A stretch of 64,000 nt of DNA from Chryseobacterium oleae (GTDB lineage: Bacteria > Bacteroidota > Bacteroidia > Flavobacteriales > Weeksellaceae). The notes beneath the pieces were generated by a model. That model worked only from the letters and a program-made list of their open reading frames with translations. It did no database searches and was not told where the DNA came from. Positions 7,078 through 15,758 of this stretch are shown here, piece by piece (the stretch's first letter is position 1; every line of letters starts with the position of its first letter). Made by a program: the position numbers and the translations under genes. The stretch lies in the NCBI RefSeq assembly GCF_900115055.1, contig NZ_FOVD01000003.1, forward strand, positions 62,001 to 126,000, written 5' to 3'.

Positions 7078-8154
7078 ATGGACAATACAAAAAACATAGC
7101 ACTGGTAGTGGGTGCGACAGGAATTACAGGTAGTAATCTTGCGGAAGAACTTATCTCACAGGGATGGACCGTTTACGGACTTTCCAGAAATACAAATAAC
7201 AATATCCCGGAACTTCTTCCAATAAAAGCTGATCTACTGGATATCGACAGTTTAAATTCAGCATTGGATGGAATCTCTCCTACTCATGTGTATTTCACGA
7301 CCTGGATGCGAAATGATACGGAAGAAGAAAACATCCGTGTGAACAGTGCCTTGGTGAGGAATCTACTGGATGTGTTGGCTTCCAAACAATCGGTAAAGCA
7401 TGTAGCTCTGGTGACAGGTCTGAAACATTATTTAGGACCTTTTGAAGCGTATGCTAAAGAAGGAAAACTTCCTGAAACTCCGGTCAGAGAAGAACATCCG
7501 AGACTTCCACTTCCTAATTTTTACTATGCTCAGGAAGATGAAGTATATAAAGCTTCGGAAAGAGATGGATTTACGTGGAGTATTCACAGGCCTCATACCG
7601 TGATCGGTTATGCAGTGGGTAATCTGATGAATATGGGAACTACTCTGGCGGCTTATGCCAGTATCTGCAAGGAAAAAGGGCAAAAAATGATCTGGCCTGG
7701 ATCTGCGGAGCAATGGAATGGTGTTTCTGATGTGACCGATGCCCGGATTTTAGCCAAACAACTCGTCTGGGCTTCTACTACAGAATCTGCAAAAAATCAG
7801 GCTTTCAATATTGTGAATGGAGATGTATTCCGTTGGAAATGGCTTTGGAAAAAGCTGGCAGACTGGTTTGGTATTGAAGCCGAAGATTTTGACGGAACGG
7901 TAAGGCCTCTGGAAAATGTATTAAATCATGAAGGTGAAACCTGGAAAGAAATAGCGGAAAAGTATAGCTTGAAAGAGAATAATCTTGACAGATTAGCTTC
8001 TGCATGGCACACGGATCTGGATCTCGGAAGACCTCTGGAAGTGATGTGTGATATGGCTAAAAGCAGAAAACTTGGTTTTACAGCATATCAGAATACGGAA
8101 GATTCTTTCACGGAACTGTTTGAAAAACTGAAGGCGGAAAGATTGATTCCTTAA
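7078..8154 (+). CDS. PRISE-type short-chain reductase (iridoid synthase / progesterone 5-beta-reductase-like)
   Basis: A 358-residue extended SDR. The nucleotide-binding motif V-V-G-A-T-G-I-T-G is at residues 10-18. The two PRISE hallmarks are present: T-G-L-K-H-Y-L-G-P-F with Lys116, and P-N-F-Y-Y-x-Q-E-D with Tyr149/150 as the catalytic tyrosine. Family members reduce the C=C bond of activated enones with NADPH; the natural substrate in bacteria is unknown. Upstream are two FNR-like boxes and a TAATTTTG element, so expression is probably under a Crp/Fnr regulator, perhaps the gene just upstream. A bidirectional terminator follows at 8313. Confidence 0.85.
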   Translation: MDNTKNIALVVGATGITGSNLAEELISQGWTVYGLSRNTNNNIPELLPIKADLLDIDSLNSALDGISPTHVYFTTWMRNDTEEENIRVNSALVRNLLDVLASKQSVKHVALVTGLKHYLGPFEAYAKEGKLPETPVREEHPRLPLPNFYYAQEDEVYKASERDGFTWSIHRPHTVIGYAVGNLMNMGTTLAAYASICKEKGQKMIWPGSAEQWNGVSDVTDARILAKQLVWASTTESAKNQAFNIVNGDVFRWKWLWKKLADWFGIEAEDFDGTVRPLENVLNHEGETWKEIAEKYSLKENNLDRLASAWHTDLDLGRPLEVMCDMAKSRKLGFTAYQNTEDSFTELFEKLKAERLIP

Positions 8155-8312
8155 CTTAAGTTTGGGAGCTGGAAGAGGGAGGCTGGATGTTACTATTGGG
8201 CATTCATATTTAATTGTTCTCATCAAATTTGATTCGTCATAAAAAAACTAACAGAATGCGCTTTAGCTATTATTTGAGATGTAAATAGCTTCACCCTCCA
8301 AACCTCATAAAT

Positions 8313-8342
8313 AAAGGAGCAGTTTATCGCTGCTCCTTTTTT
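8313..8342. terminator. Bidirectional rho-independent terminator
   Basis: A 10-bp stem AAAGGAGCAG / CTGCTCCTTT with a 7-nt loop (8323-8329), flanked by an A-run and a T-run. It sits between the convergent reductase and AraC genes and can serve both. Confidence 0.85.
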
Positions 8343-8365
8343 ATTATTGATGTGTTTTTTTATTG

Positions 8366-9169
8366 TTAAATCTCACTGGTAGTCATTCCGAACTTCTGTT
8401 TAAACGAATAGTAGAAATGAGAAAGATTTTCAAATCCCAGTTCAAGATAAATATCTGACGGCTTCTTATCTCTGTGCCGGATCAGATAATACGCTTCTTC
8501 CAGTCTTTTCTCTTTAAGCCACTGTTTGGGGGTTGTGTTGAATGCTTTATTAAAATCACGCTTAAATCCCGACAAACTGCGGCCTGTAAGCCTGGCAAAA
8601 GTTTCCACCGATACATTGAACATAAAGTTTTTATTCATGTATTCTTTCAGATCAATCTTATGCGGTTCAGAAAAGTCAAAAAGAAGGTTTTTAAAATCAG
8701 GATTGCTCTGGAGAATCAATTCTATCGCTTCTTTGATCTTTAAAACAACCAATCTGGAAGTTGCTGTTTTAGTCTTGTCAACATAGGGCAGCAAAGAAAC
8801 AAAATATCCTCTGAAAAACTCATCCGGTTCAAAAAACAGCTTTTCGATATCGGGAAATCTTTCCGCAGCAGCCATCTTATTTTCAGCAGCGTATTGGCGG
8901 AGCGTTTCCTGATCAAGTGTTATGGAAAGAAACTGATACTTTTCATTTTTTGAAGGATGTTTTACCGTACGGATCAATTGATTTTTCCGTACCAGAACGA
9001 CTGTATTTTCTTTTATGACCGTTTTTCCTTTGTCATGAAAAGCATGCGTTTCACCGGACAGCTGGAAACCCAGAAAATGATCCGGAATAAATTCCTCATG
9101 TCCCCTGTACGTTTCAAAGGCACATGAATACACCAGTTTGTCAAATATGATCTCAGAAGTTCTCTCCAT
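8366..9169 (-). CDS. AraC-family transcriptional regulator
   Basis: A 267-residue protein with an N-terminal sensing region and a C-terminal AraC double helix-turn-helix (residues about 165-267), ending in the typical L-G-F-E-N-L-S-H-F-Y-Y-S-F-K-Q-K-F-G pattern. It lies 18 bp downstream of the GlcG-like gene on the same strand, so it is probably the last gene of a three-gene operon with the SDR at 10384. The pair of 16-bp direct repeats upstream of that operon (10438 and 10461) has the geometry of an AraC-type operator, so autoregulation is likely. Confidence 0.88.
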   Translation of the reverse strand: MERTSEIIFDKLVYSCAFETYRGHEEFIPDHFLGFQLSGETHAFHDKGKTVIKENTVVLVRKNQLIRTVKHPSKNEKYQFLSITLDQETLRQYAAENKMAAAERFPDIEKLFFEPDEFFRGYFVSLLPYVDKTKTATSRLVVLKIKEAIELILQSNPDFKNLLFDFSEPHKIDLKEYMNKNFMFNVSVETFARLTGRSLSGFKRDFNKAFNTTPKQWLKEKRLEEAYYLIRHRDKKPSDIYLELGFENLSHFYYSFKQKFGMTTSEI

Positions 9170-9187
9170 GATACAAATATCTGAAAT

Positions 9188-9589
9188 TTAACCCACAACA
9201 GAAGCACCGGCCTCTGCAATCTCTTTGTCCTGCTCGGGAGTTCCCCCGGAGGATGCTATGGCTCCGATGATTTTCCCCTCAGCATCTTTGATCACTACTC
9301 CACCGGCAATCGTTAAAAGTCCGCCATTGGAATTCACCATACCATATCCGTGCATATCTGCTCCGGCAATGATACTTCCCATAACATCACTGTCAACCCC
9401 GAACATCACTGCAGTTTTTGCTTTTTTAAGGGCAAAATCTATAACCCCGTAAACGCTGTCCAGTCGTGCTAATGTCATCAAATGTCCGCCATTATCTACT
9501 ACCACAATACTTACCGGAATATTGATGGATCCGGCTTTTTCAATGGCTGCCTGAAGTGCTTCTGCAGCCTGCTTATAAGTAATGCTCAT
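9188..9589 (-). CDS. GlcG/HbpS-family protein (DUF336)
   Basis: A 133-residue single-domain protein of the haem-degrading/GlcG family. It shows V-D-x-G-G-H-L-M-x-L-A-R-L-D near residues 31-44 and the glycine-rich S-N-G-G-L-L-T-I-A-G-G-V and G-A-I-x-x-S-G-G-T-P-E-Q-D segments that define the fold. Some family members bind haem or corrinoids, others have no known ligand. It follows the SDR gene by 3 bp and precedes the AraC gene by 18 bp. An accessory role to the SDR is inferred from this linkage only. Confidence 0.85.
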   Translation of the reverse strand: MSITYKQAAEALQAAIEKAGSINIPVSIVVVDNGGHLMTLARLDSVYGVIDFALKKAKTAVMFGVDSDVMGSIIAGADMHGYGMVNSNGGLLTIAGGVVIKDAEGKIIGAIASSGGTPEQDKEIAEAGASVVG

Positions 9590-9592
9590 GAT

Positions 9593-10384
9593 TTAACTTT
9601 TTGCCGTCCATGCATCCGCCTGAAGCTGTTTTACAAAATCTTCCGTTTCTTTAGGATGTACGTTTCTGAAGTTAGAGTTTTCATCCAGTGCTACATTCAC
9701 GATCACATCGGCCATAGACTGAGGATCCAGCTGATGCGCCAGAGATTCAGCAACGCCATCGAAAGAAGACTCCGGCGTGAAATTCACTTTCGGATCATAC
9801 CAGCGGAAGATAGAATCTACCCCTCTGTCATTGAATCCTGTTCCGAAAACTCCGGGATTACACGTTGCGATCTTGATGTTGAACGGAGCCAGTTCAGTTT
9901 TTAAACCTTCTGCAATAGATTCCATAGCGTGTTTAGAAGCACAATATGCCGCAACGTAAGGTACGGTCCATAAACCTCCCATAGAAGTGGTGAACACAAT
10001 TTTACCCGGTTTTTTCTGCTCGATAAATTTCTTAACGAAACCCTGTGCAAGCTCTAACCCACCGAAAACATTCACATCAAACATGGAGCGGATAAATTCC
10101 AATGGCTGCTCTGCAATAGGGCCGCCTTCCATAATACCGGCATTGCTGATTAAAATATCAATATCATATTTTTGATGGATATAAGCGATATCTCTGGAAT
10201 TGGTCACGTCCAGTTTATCAACGGTCAGTTCAATTCCCTGTTCATTCGCTTCACGTATTAAATCACTTACCTGTGGATAAACCTGTGCAGTAGCGATTAC
10301 TTTGTGTCCTTTTTTAGCCAGATCAAATGCGGCTATCTTCCCGAAACCGCTTGCTGCACCTGTAATTAAAATAGTTTTGCTCAT
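9593..10384 (-). CDS. Classical SDR-family oxidoreductase
   Basis: A 263-residue classical short-chain dehydrogenase. The cofactor motif T-G-A-A-S-G-F-G is at residues 8-15, the structural N-A-G at 81-83, and the catalytic Tyr147 and Lys151 lie in Y-C-A-S-K, with the usual Ser about 13 residues before. Substrate is unknown. It is the first gene of a leftward operon with the GlcG-like and AraC genes. Two perfect 16-bp direct repeats lie 53 bp upstream of the start, so it is probably the regulated target of the AraC protein. Confidence 0.88.
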   Translation of the reverse strand: MSKTILITGAASGFGKIAAFDLAKKGHKVIATAQVYPQVSDLIREANEQGIELTVDKLDVTNSRDIAYIHQKYDIDILISNAGIMEGGPIAEQPLEFIRSMFDVNVFGGLELAQGFVKKFIEQKKPGKIVFTTSMGGLWTVPYVAAYCASKHAMESIAEGLKTELAPFNIKIATCNPGVFGTGFNDRGVDSIFRWYDPKVNFTPESSFDGVAESLAHQLDPQSMADVIVNVALDENSNFRNVHPKETEDFVKQLQADAWTAKS

Positions 10385-10437
10385 TTTGTTTTCTTATTGT
10401 TACAGATACAAATTTCAAGGATTTTGAAGGGAATACT

Positions 10438-10476
10438 GTTGGTGGGTGGTTCAATGTTTTGTTGGTGGGTGGTTCA
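10438..10476. promoter_or_regulatory. Two 16-bp direct repeats, probable AraC operator
   Basis: GTTGGTGGGTGGTTCA occurs perfectly at 10438-10453 and 10461-10476, a 23-bp period (about two helical turns). The proximal copy begins about 22 bp upstream of a GAAATTTG -7-like sequence (10409-10416, leftward). AraC-family proteins bind such direct repeats next to -35. Confidence 0.6.
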
Positions 10477-10574
10477 GGTGAAATAAGCCAGTATAAGTAG
10501 TTCAAGGAAGATGATAAAAAACTAAGAATAATCTTTACTATATAATTGGAAAGCTAATACCAAAAATCAGAATT

Positions 10575-10877
10575 CTAGTTTTTTAAGCGATTCATAAAAG
10601 GAAATTCTTTATTATATTCTACCACAACAGTATCTCCTATTTTGTACTTTTCATCATAGCTTGGATTAGAATATTTTTTACCATTTACTGAAAATTCATA
10701 ATAATATGAAAAAGGTCTTATCAGGTTTCCTCTCGAAACGTCTTTATCATTTATAATATTTCCATTTGTAATTGCTAAAGAAACAATATTTAATAATGGT
10801 CTATATACTAAAACATTTCTATAGGTATAGATTGCAAAAATTAATAGAAGGACTAATATTAAATGCTTTTTATTCAT
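10575..10877 (-). CDS. Putative RHS-toxin immunity protein, second copy
   Basis: A 100-residue protein with one N-terminal membrane helix (residues about 4-22) and a small extracytoplasmic beta-rich domain with F-S-V-N-G-K-x-Y-S-N-P-S-Y-D-E-K-Y-K. It resembles the general shape of DUF3592-type proteins, though I do not claim membership. It overlaps the end of the second RHS tip by 8 bp, exactly as its paralogue at 11874-12185 does with the full RHS gene. The two paralogues are nearly identical in the C-terminal 40 residues but differ in the N-terminal half. An immunity role is inferred from position and pairing. Confidence 0.6.
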   Translation of the reverse strand: MNKKHLILVLLLIFAIYTYRNVLVYRPLLNIVSLAITNGNIINDKDVSRGNLIRPFSYYYEFSVNGKKYSNPSYDEKYKIGDTVVVEYNKEFPFMNRLKN

Positions 10878-11830
10878 CAGTTTTATCTTTTATTTTAGAA
10901 ATAGGCTTATTTAATACTGCATTACTAGTATTTTCAACAACTTTATTCGTTGAGTTTTTAATTCCGTTACTTAATTGTTTTGAAATACCCTTTATATCAA
11001 GCTTTTTTGATATATTGTTTGATGTTCTTGAACTTAATCCAGTTACTTTCTGTACAAAATTTTTAGCTTTAGTATTACTGTTTAGGTTGACTTTATTAGC
11101 GATACTATTTAATTTTGTAGTTTTAACTAATCCTCCTGCTTTTTTAGCCACGCCTCCCGCAGCTGCATCTATTAGTATGTTTTTTGCAATATTACGAGCA
11201 TTTGTTTCTACCTTACCTGTAAATTTCCCACCATTCATTGTTTTTACTTCTACTACGTTCTTTGCTATCATCACGGTCGTTTTTACAGCCGCCTTTCTAA
11301 GAGCACTTCCTCCTTGTGTCAAAGCCCCCTCTGCTGCAGATAAAGCTATTGAAGAAACGGATATATTATCAGTCCATTTATTTTTAATAGATGGATCCAA
11401 ATAATTGGCAGCAACCTGAAGACCATAGTCTGTGGCAGCCCCTACAATAGCTCCAACAATGCACGTTGGACATTCTTCCATCCGGATCATCAAATTTTAC
11501 AGGATTGTTATATCCATAAGAATATGGGCTAAGGTTATCCGGATTGAAAATTCCTCCGCCATTTCCTAATGTCGTTTGTATTGCACCTGCTACTTCATCA
11601 TCATTTTCGTCATCAATATCATTAGGGTCAAAAGTAAAATCAAGATCTTTTATTAATGGGTCTGGTTGCATCCATCTACTAATATCTGGCATATATTGCC
11701 TCCAGCCATAATCATACATTCCCGTTTCCTGCAGTTCCTTACCGTTGTACTTATACTGATAAGCATTCTGCGTAGTCACCGTATAATTATGGAGCAATCC
11801 AAAAGGATAATAATTGTTTACTTCTACAAT
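10870..11830 (-). pseudogene. Duplicated RHS tip with frameshift (orphan toxin cassette)
   Basis: This is a second copy of the RHS core end plus C-terminal tip. It starts abruptly at 11830, after the equivalent of V-E-V-N-N-Y-Y-P-F-G in the full gene, has no start codon of its own, and is split by one extra T near 11474 relative to the full copy. The core part is in one frame (to 11474) and the tip in another (to 10870). Core and proximal tip are almost identical at DNA level to the full copy, while the last residues of the tip differ. This looks like a silent or displaced toxin cassette that could recombine into the intact gene. Confidence 0.8.
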
Positions 11831-11838
11831 CTTTTGAA

Positions 11839-11861
11839 GGCACGAGCGAGACGCTCGTGCC
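11839..11861. repeat. GC-rich perfect palindrome at the edge of the RHS duplication
   Basis: GGCACGAGCG, 3 nt, CGCTCGTGCC: a 10-bp perfect dyad, much richer in GC than its surroundings. It lies 9 bp from the point where homology to the full RHS gene stops, between the duplicated tip and the first immunity-like gene. Confidence 0.75.
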
Positions 11862-11873
11862 AGCGGGGGATTT

Positions 11874-12185
11874 CTATTTCTGATTTTTTATCCTATTCAT
11901 AAAAGGAAAAGTTTCATTATATTCTATCAAAACACTATCACCTAACTTATACTTCTCATCATAACTTGGATTTGAATAATCTTTGCCATTTACTGAAAAT
12001 TTATAATAATATATAAATTGATTAGTAAACTGTCCTCTTCTCTTATAGTATTTTTCATTTATTATCTGACCTTTTATTTTTTGATTAGAAAAGATATTTA
12101 GTACTGGTGTATAAATAATGTTTTCTCTAAATAAATAAATCATAATCATTAATAATAGAAATATTTTAAGCCACTTGCTATTCAT
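11874..12185 (-). CDS. Putative RHS-toxin immunity protein, first copy
   Basis: A 103-residue protein starting at the ATG at 12185, which overlaps the RHS stop codon (ATGAATAG, 8 bp shared). A longer frame begins 20 codons upstream inside the RHS gene, but the short start matches the paralogue's arrangement. It has one N-terminal membrane helix, then a small domain with F-S-V-N-G-K-D-Y-S-N-P-S-Y-D-E-K-Y-K and F-P-F-M-N-R. Small membrane proteins directly overlapping an RHS tip are typically cognate immunity proteins. The membrane anchor suggests that the toxin acts at or outside the inner membrane; this is inference. Confidence 0.62.
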   Translation of the reverse strand: MNSKWLKIFLLLMIMIYLFRENIIYTPVLNIFSNQKIKGQIINEKYYKRRGQFTNQFIYYYKFSVNGKDYSNPSYDEKYKLGDSVLIEYNETFPFMNRIKNQK

Positions 12186-15100
12186 CTGTTTTCTTTTTAA
12201 TATTATCAACGGTTGCTTTAGTTCTTGCATTAACAGTATTTTCAACCGCTTTATTAGTAGAGTTCTTTATTCCGTTACTTAACTGTTTAGAAACTCCTTT
12301 TACGTCTAATTTTTTGGCAATACTATTTGATGTTCTAGAGTTAAGTCCTGTTACTTTTTGAACAAAATTTTTCGCTTTAGTGTTACTATTTAAATGAACT
12401 TTATTAGCGACATTATTCAACTTTGTTGTTTTCACCAATCCTCCTGCTTTCTTGGCAATACCTCCTGCAGCAGCATCAATAAGGGTATTTTTAGCAATAT
12501 TGCGAACATTAGTTTCAGCTTTAAACCCTTTGGAATTCCATTCAACCGTATTTTTAGCAACCATAACGGTTGTTTTCACAGCTGCCTTTCTAATTGCACT
12601 ACCGCCTTGTGTTAATGCCCCTTCCACTGCGGACAAAGCTATTGACGAATAAGAAATATTATCAGTCCATTTATTTTTAACAGATGGATCCAAATAATTG
12701 GCAGCAACCTGAAGACCATAGTCTGTGGCAGCCCCTACAATAGCTCCAACAATGCACGTTGGACATCTTCCATCCGGATCATCAAATTTTACAGGATTGT
12801 TATATCCATAAGAATATGGGCTAAGGTTATCCGGATTGAAAATTCCTCCGCCATTTCCTAATGTCGTTTCTATTGCACCTGCTACTTCATCATCATTTTC
12901 GTCATCAATATCACTAGGGTCAAAAGTAAAATCAAGATCTTTTATTAATGGGTCTGGTTGCATCCATCTATTAATATCTGGCATATATTGCCTCCAACCA
13001 TAATCATACATTCCCGTCTCCTGAAGCTCCTTTCCATTATATTTATACTGATAAGCATTCTGCGTAGTCACCGTATAATTATGAAGCAACCCAAAAGGAT
13101 AATAATTGTTTACTTCTACAATTTCACCCGGTCTCCACTCCTGCGTTATGAAATTTCCGGAAGGAGAAGGATGAAAAACGGTTGTCTGATACATTCTCGG
13201 CTGAATCGTTCCGTCTTTATTCGCATCAGTATAGCTCAGTCTTATATTTCCCAAATGATCCGTAAAATTGTACACATAGCTTTTATTAAGAACATCATAA
13301 TACCCTTCAGCTGTCGGGATGATTCTTAATTTCATAACTGCCACTTCATTGGGATCGGTTAACACAAGACCTCCGCCAGCAGATTCTTCAGAAGGTTTAG
13401 TAGATTTATACTGAAACCCATCCAGATAATCTGTTTGTAAATCTCCAAACAACTTCTTTACTTTTACTCCATCTGCCCTGTAGGTATAGTTAGTTACTTT
13501 GGCATTCTGAGTAATCTGTCTAGGTAAATTTAAATAATTGTATTGGATTGAGGAAATTCCCTTATCAGGATGGCTGATCATATTTCCATTGCCGTTACCA
13601 TTGTTATTGTCGTACCCGATCGTACCCGGATTAGCCAGATAAGGATAGCCTGAAGGGTTCTGCTGTTCATCCGTAACTCTGATCAGTTTATTACCTGTAT
13701 AGTCATATTTCAGGTTATCAATAGCCACAGCTGTGCTGTTTCCTGCCAAAGTTCCTGCTGACCTTTGCAGTCTTGTAATATTACCGTTAAGATCGTATTC
13801 CAGCTTTTCAAAATATTCTTTGGCATTTTCGCTGCCTGCTTTTTGATAGAAGCCTGCTGAAAGCCTGTTTAAAGGATCATAAGCATAACCATATCTTTTC
13901 AGGGGTTCATTGTCCTCCGTCAGAGTTTTCCAGGATACTTCAGCGATATTTCCATTGTATTTTGGTTTTACTTTTAAATTGGTGAAATCTGAATTCGGGG
14001 TTTCCAGACCTTCAACCTGATTATAATTGATCTTATATCCAAACAAATCATTTCCTAAGCTTACAGGATCATTGATCTGGGTCATCCAGCCTCTGATATT
14101 GTATTTGTAATCGATGCTTTGAAGCGGTGAACCCATACTCACTCCTCCCACTTTCTTGTTTTCAAGCTGTGAAAGCTCATTGTACTTGTTCTGAGCCAGA
14201 ATTTCTTCGGGGTTACTGTCTATTTTATGTTTATGTACCAAAAGCCTGTTCTGATGATCATAAGTGAAGTTTTCAGTGATGACTCTTTCTGTATCCGTAG
14301 CAAGCCTTTTGTGTCTGGTAATAACCGTCTGCGGTGTCCCTGCAAAATCCAGTTTGGATTCTGTTTTAGTGTAGCCACCGAGATGATTGATAGAATAGGT
14401 TCCTATCGGTCGTGCTTTGGTATCGTAATAGGTATAATTCCTGGTCCAGTTGTCATCTTCAATATTCTTGACCAGGCTCATCACCGGAAGACCTTTTGTA
14501 CTTCTTTCTGCAGAGACTGTCCCTGTAAGAACAGGTTCTCCCAGAACATTTGAAACCGAAGGGTTGAAACTATAGCCCGGAAGGCTATCATAATAATTTA
14601 AAGATAATAATGTAACCCAGGTCGGAGATTTGGGATATGTATTGTCAGGGTTATCATAATAGACATCTATTCCCTGTCTGTTAAAGAGCACAGTATTAAT
14701 TCTGCCTACATTATTTGAATTCTGAAGATCAGCCTGAGTTTGTTCTACGGATCTTGATCCTCCTGTACTTATTCCAGTAATGGCAACTCTTCCAAACTGA
14801 TCATATTTCGTGTACAGCCAATGACCTTTTGCATTTAAATTGGCGTCCTGAGTTGCTACCAATCTGTCCTGTTTATCATACACCATAAACTCCCAACCTT
14901 TGCCAGGAAGCTTTTTTTCTACTAAACGGTTTCTTCCATCATAGCGGTATTGATAACATAATTCATCCTGCTTTATGAGATTAGGAACAATATCACCACG
15001 AATGCTTGCCAACGGTGGAACTACAAATGCCAGCTGATTAAATTCATTGTAAACATAATAGGTATCAGCATATTCATCATTGGCAATGACTTTTCTGACC

Positions 15101-15750
15101 AATACGGTTTGGCCCTTTCCATTTTTAAATTCTATAGTTTCGTTCAGGTCTTCATCCTTAACAGAGTTTTTATACAATTGCCCATCGGTATACAGCCAGT
15201 TTTCTTCCAAACGGGACTTTGTTGCCCCATTTTCCCATGAGGTAACGGTGATGAATTTTCGTACCCGGTCTGCCACAGTAACAGCATCATATCCAAATTT
15301 CACAGGCTTGGTGTTCCAGGTATTTCCTACCTGTTTCTGTTCCAAAACCCTGTCTAATGGTGAATTTTCTAATATCTTTTCGGAATAAATCTTTTCAGAA
15401 CCATAGATATCAGGCTGGGTAGCATTGGCCAAAGATAAAGGAACCATTCCTCCATTTTGCGTTCCAGACTGAGGAACGGGAAGGAAATCAAAAACCTGTC
15501 TCCCAAACTGGTCGTATTCTATATGAGTAACGACATCTCGTCCTAAAGGAGAAGCTTTTACGTTAACCACTTGTTTGGGTCTGCCTAAACCATCGAAATA
15601 CTGCACGGTTTCTGAGGTTTTTGTCGGTTGTCCGCCCGCATTGTAATCAAGATAAGATTTAGAATACACATAGTTTTCTCCCTGGGTAAGCTGAGCATGC
15701 GCTGAATGAGCCATCAGCAAAGCCCCGATGGGAATGATTATTTTTTTCAT
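12178..15750 (-). CDS. RHS-repeat polymorphic toxin with DUF6443 domain
   Basis: A 1190-residue protein. A signal peptide (residues 1-19, ending A-H-A) is followed by a DUF6443-type domain (about 20-165), a long series of YD repeats (Y-D-x-x-x-R/G-R), and an RHS core ending around residue 990 with Y-D-Y-G-W-R-Q-Y-x-P-D-x-x-R-W-x-x-x-D-P-L and N-N-P-V-K-F-D-D-P-D-G-R. A 40-residue acidic insert splits the core before S-P-Y-S-Y-G-Y. The last ~195 residues are the variable tip: small and hydrophobic residues first (G-A-I-V-G-A-A), then lysine/asparagine-rich helices. I recognise no nuclease or deaminase motif in the tip. It overlaps its immunity-like gene and follows its YD-repeat partner by 8 bp. 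Confidence 0.9.
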   Translation of the reverse strand: MKKIIIPIGALLMAHSAHAQLTQGENYVYSKSYLDYNAGGQPTKTSETVQYFDGLGRPKQVVNVKASPLGRDVVTHIEYDQFGRQVFDFLPVPQSGTQNGGMVPLSLANATQPDIYGSEKIYSEKILENSPLDRVLEQKQVGNTWNTKPVKFGYDAVTVADRVRKFITVTSWENGATKSRLEENWLYTDGQLYKNSVKDEDLNETIEFKNGKGQTVLVRKVIANDEYADTYYVYNEFNQLAFVVPPLASIRGDIVPNLIKQDELCYQYRYDGRNRLVEKKLPGKGWEFMVYDKQDRLVATQDANLNAKGHWLYTKYDQFGRVAITGISTGGSRSVEQTQADLQNSNNVGRINTVLFNRQGIDVYYDNPDNTYPKSPTWVTLLSLNYYDSLPGYSFNPSVSNVLGEPVLTGTVSAERSTKGLPVMSLVKNIEDDNWTRNYTYYDTKARPIGTYSINHLGGYTKTESKLDFAGTPQTVITRHKRLATDTERVITENFTYDHQNRLLVHKHKIDSNPEEILAQNKYNELSQLENKKVGGVSMGSPLQSIDYKYNIRGWMTQINDPVSLGNDLFGYKINYNQVEGLETPNSDFTNLKVKPKYNGNIAEVSWKTLTEDNEPLKRYGYAYDPLNRLSAGFYQKAGSENAKEYFEKLEYDLNGNITRLQRSAGTLAGNSTAVAIDNLKYDYTGNKLIRVTDEQQNPSGYPYLANPGTIGYDNNNGNGNGNMISHPDKGISSIQYNYLNLPRQITQNAKVTNYTYRADGVKVKKLFGDLQTDYLDGFQYKSTKPSEESAGGGLVLTDPNEVAVMKLRIIPTAEGYYDVLNKSYVYNFTDHLGNIRLSYTDANKDGTIQPRMYQTTVFHPSPSGNFITQEWRPGEIVEVNNYYPFGLLHNYTVTTQNAYQYKYNGKELQETGMYDYGWRQYMPDINRWMQPDPLIKDLDFTFDPSDIDDENDDEVAGAIETTLGNGGGIFNPDNLSPYSYGYNNPVKFDDPDGRCPTCIVGAIVGAATDYGLQVAANYLDPSVKNKWTDNISYSSIALSAVEGALTQGGSAIRKAAVKTTVMVAKNTVEWNSKGFKAETNVRNIAKNTLIDAAAGGIAKKAGGLVKTTKLNNVANKVHLNSNTKAKNFVQKVTGLNSRTSNSIAKKLDVKGVSKQLSNGIKNSTNKAVENTVNARTKATVDNIKKKTDE

Positions 15751-15758
15751 GCTTGTGT

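Noticed and set aside
9482..9904. 140-codon plus-strand frame opposite the GlcG-like and SDR genes
   Set aside because: It crosses the junction of two confident genes on the other strand and encodes no known motif.
10772..11404. Long open frame (210 codons) on the plus strand opposite the duplicated RHS tip
   Set aside because: It is the antisense shadow of the alanine/lysine-rich tip. The hydrophobic product is an artefact of complementing that composition, and the true frames on the minus strand match the intact RHS gene.
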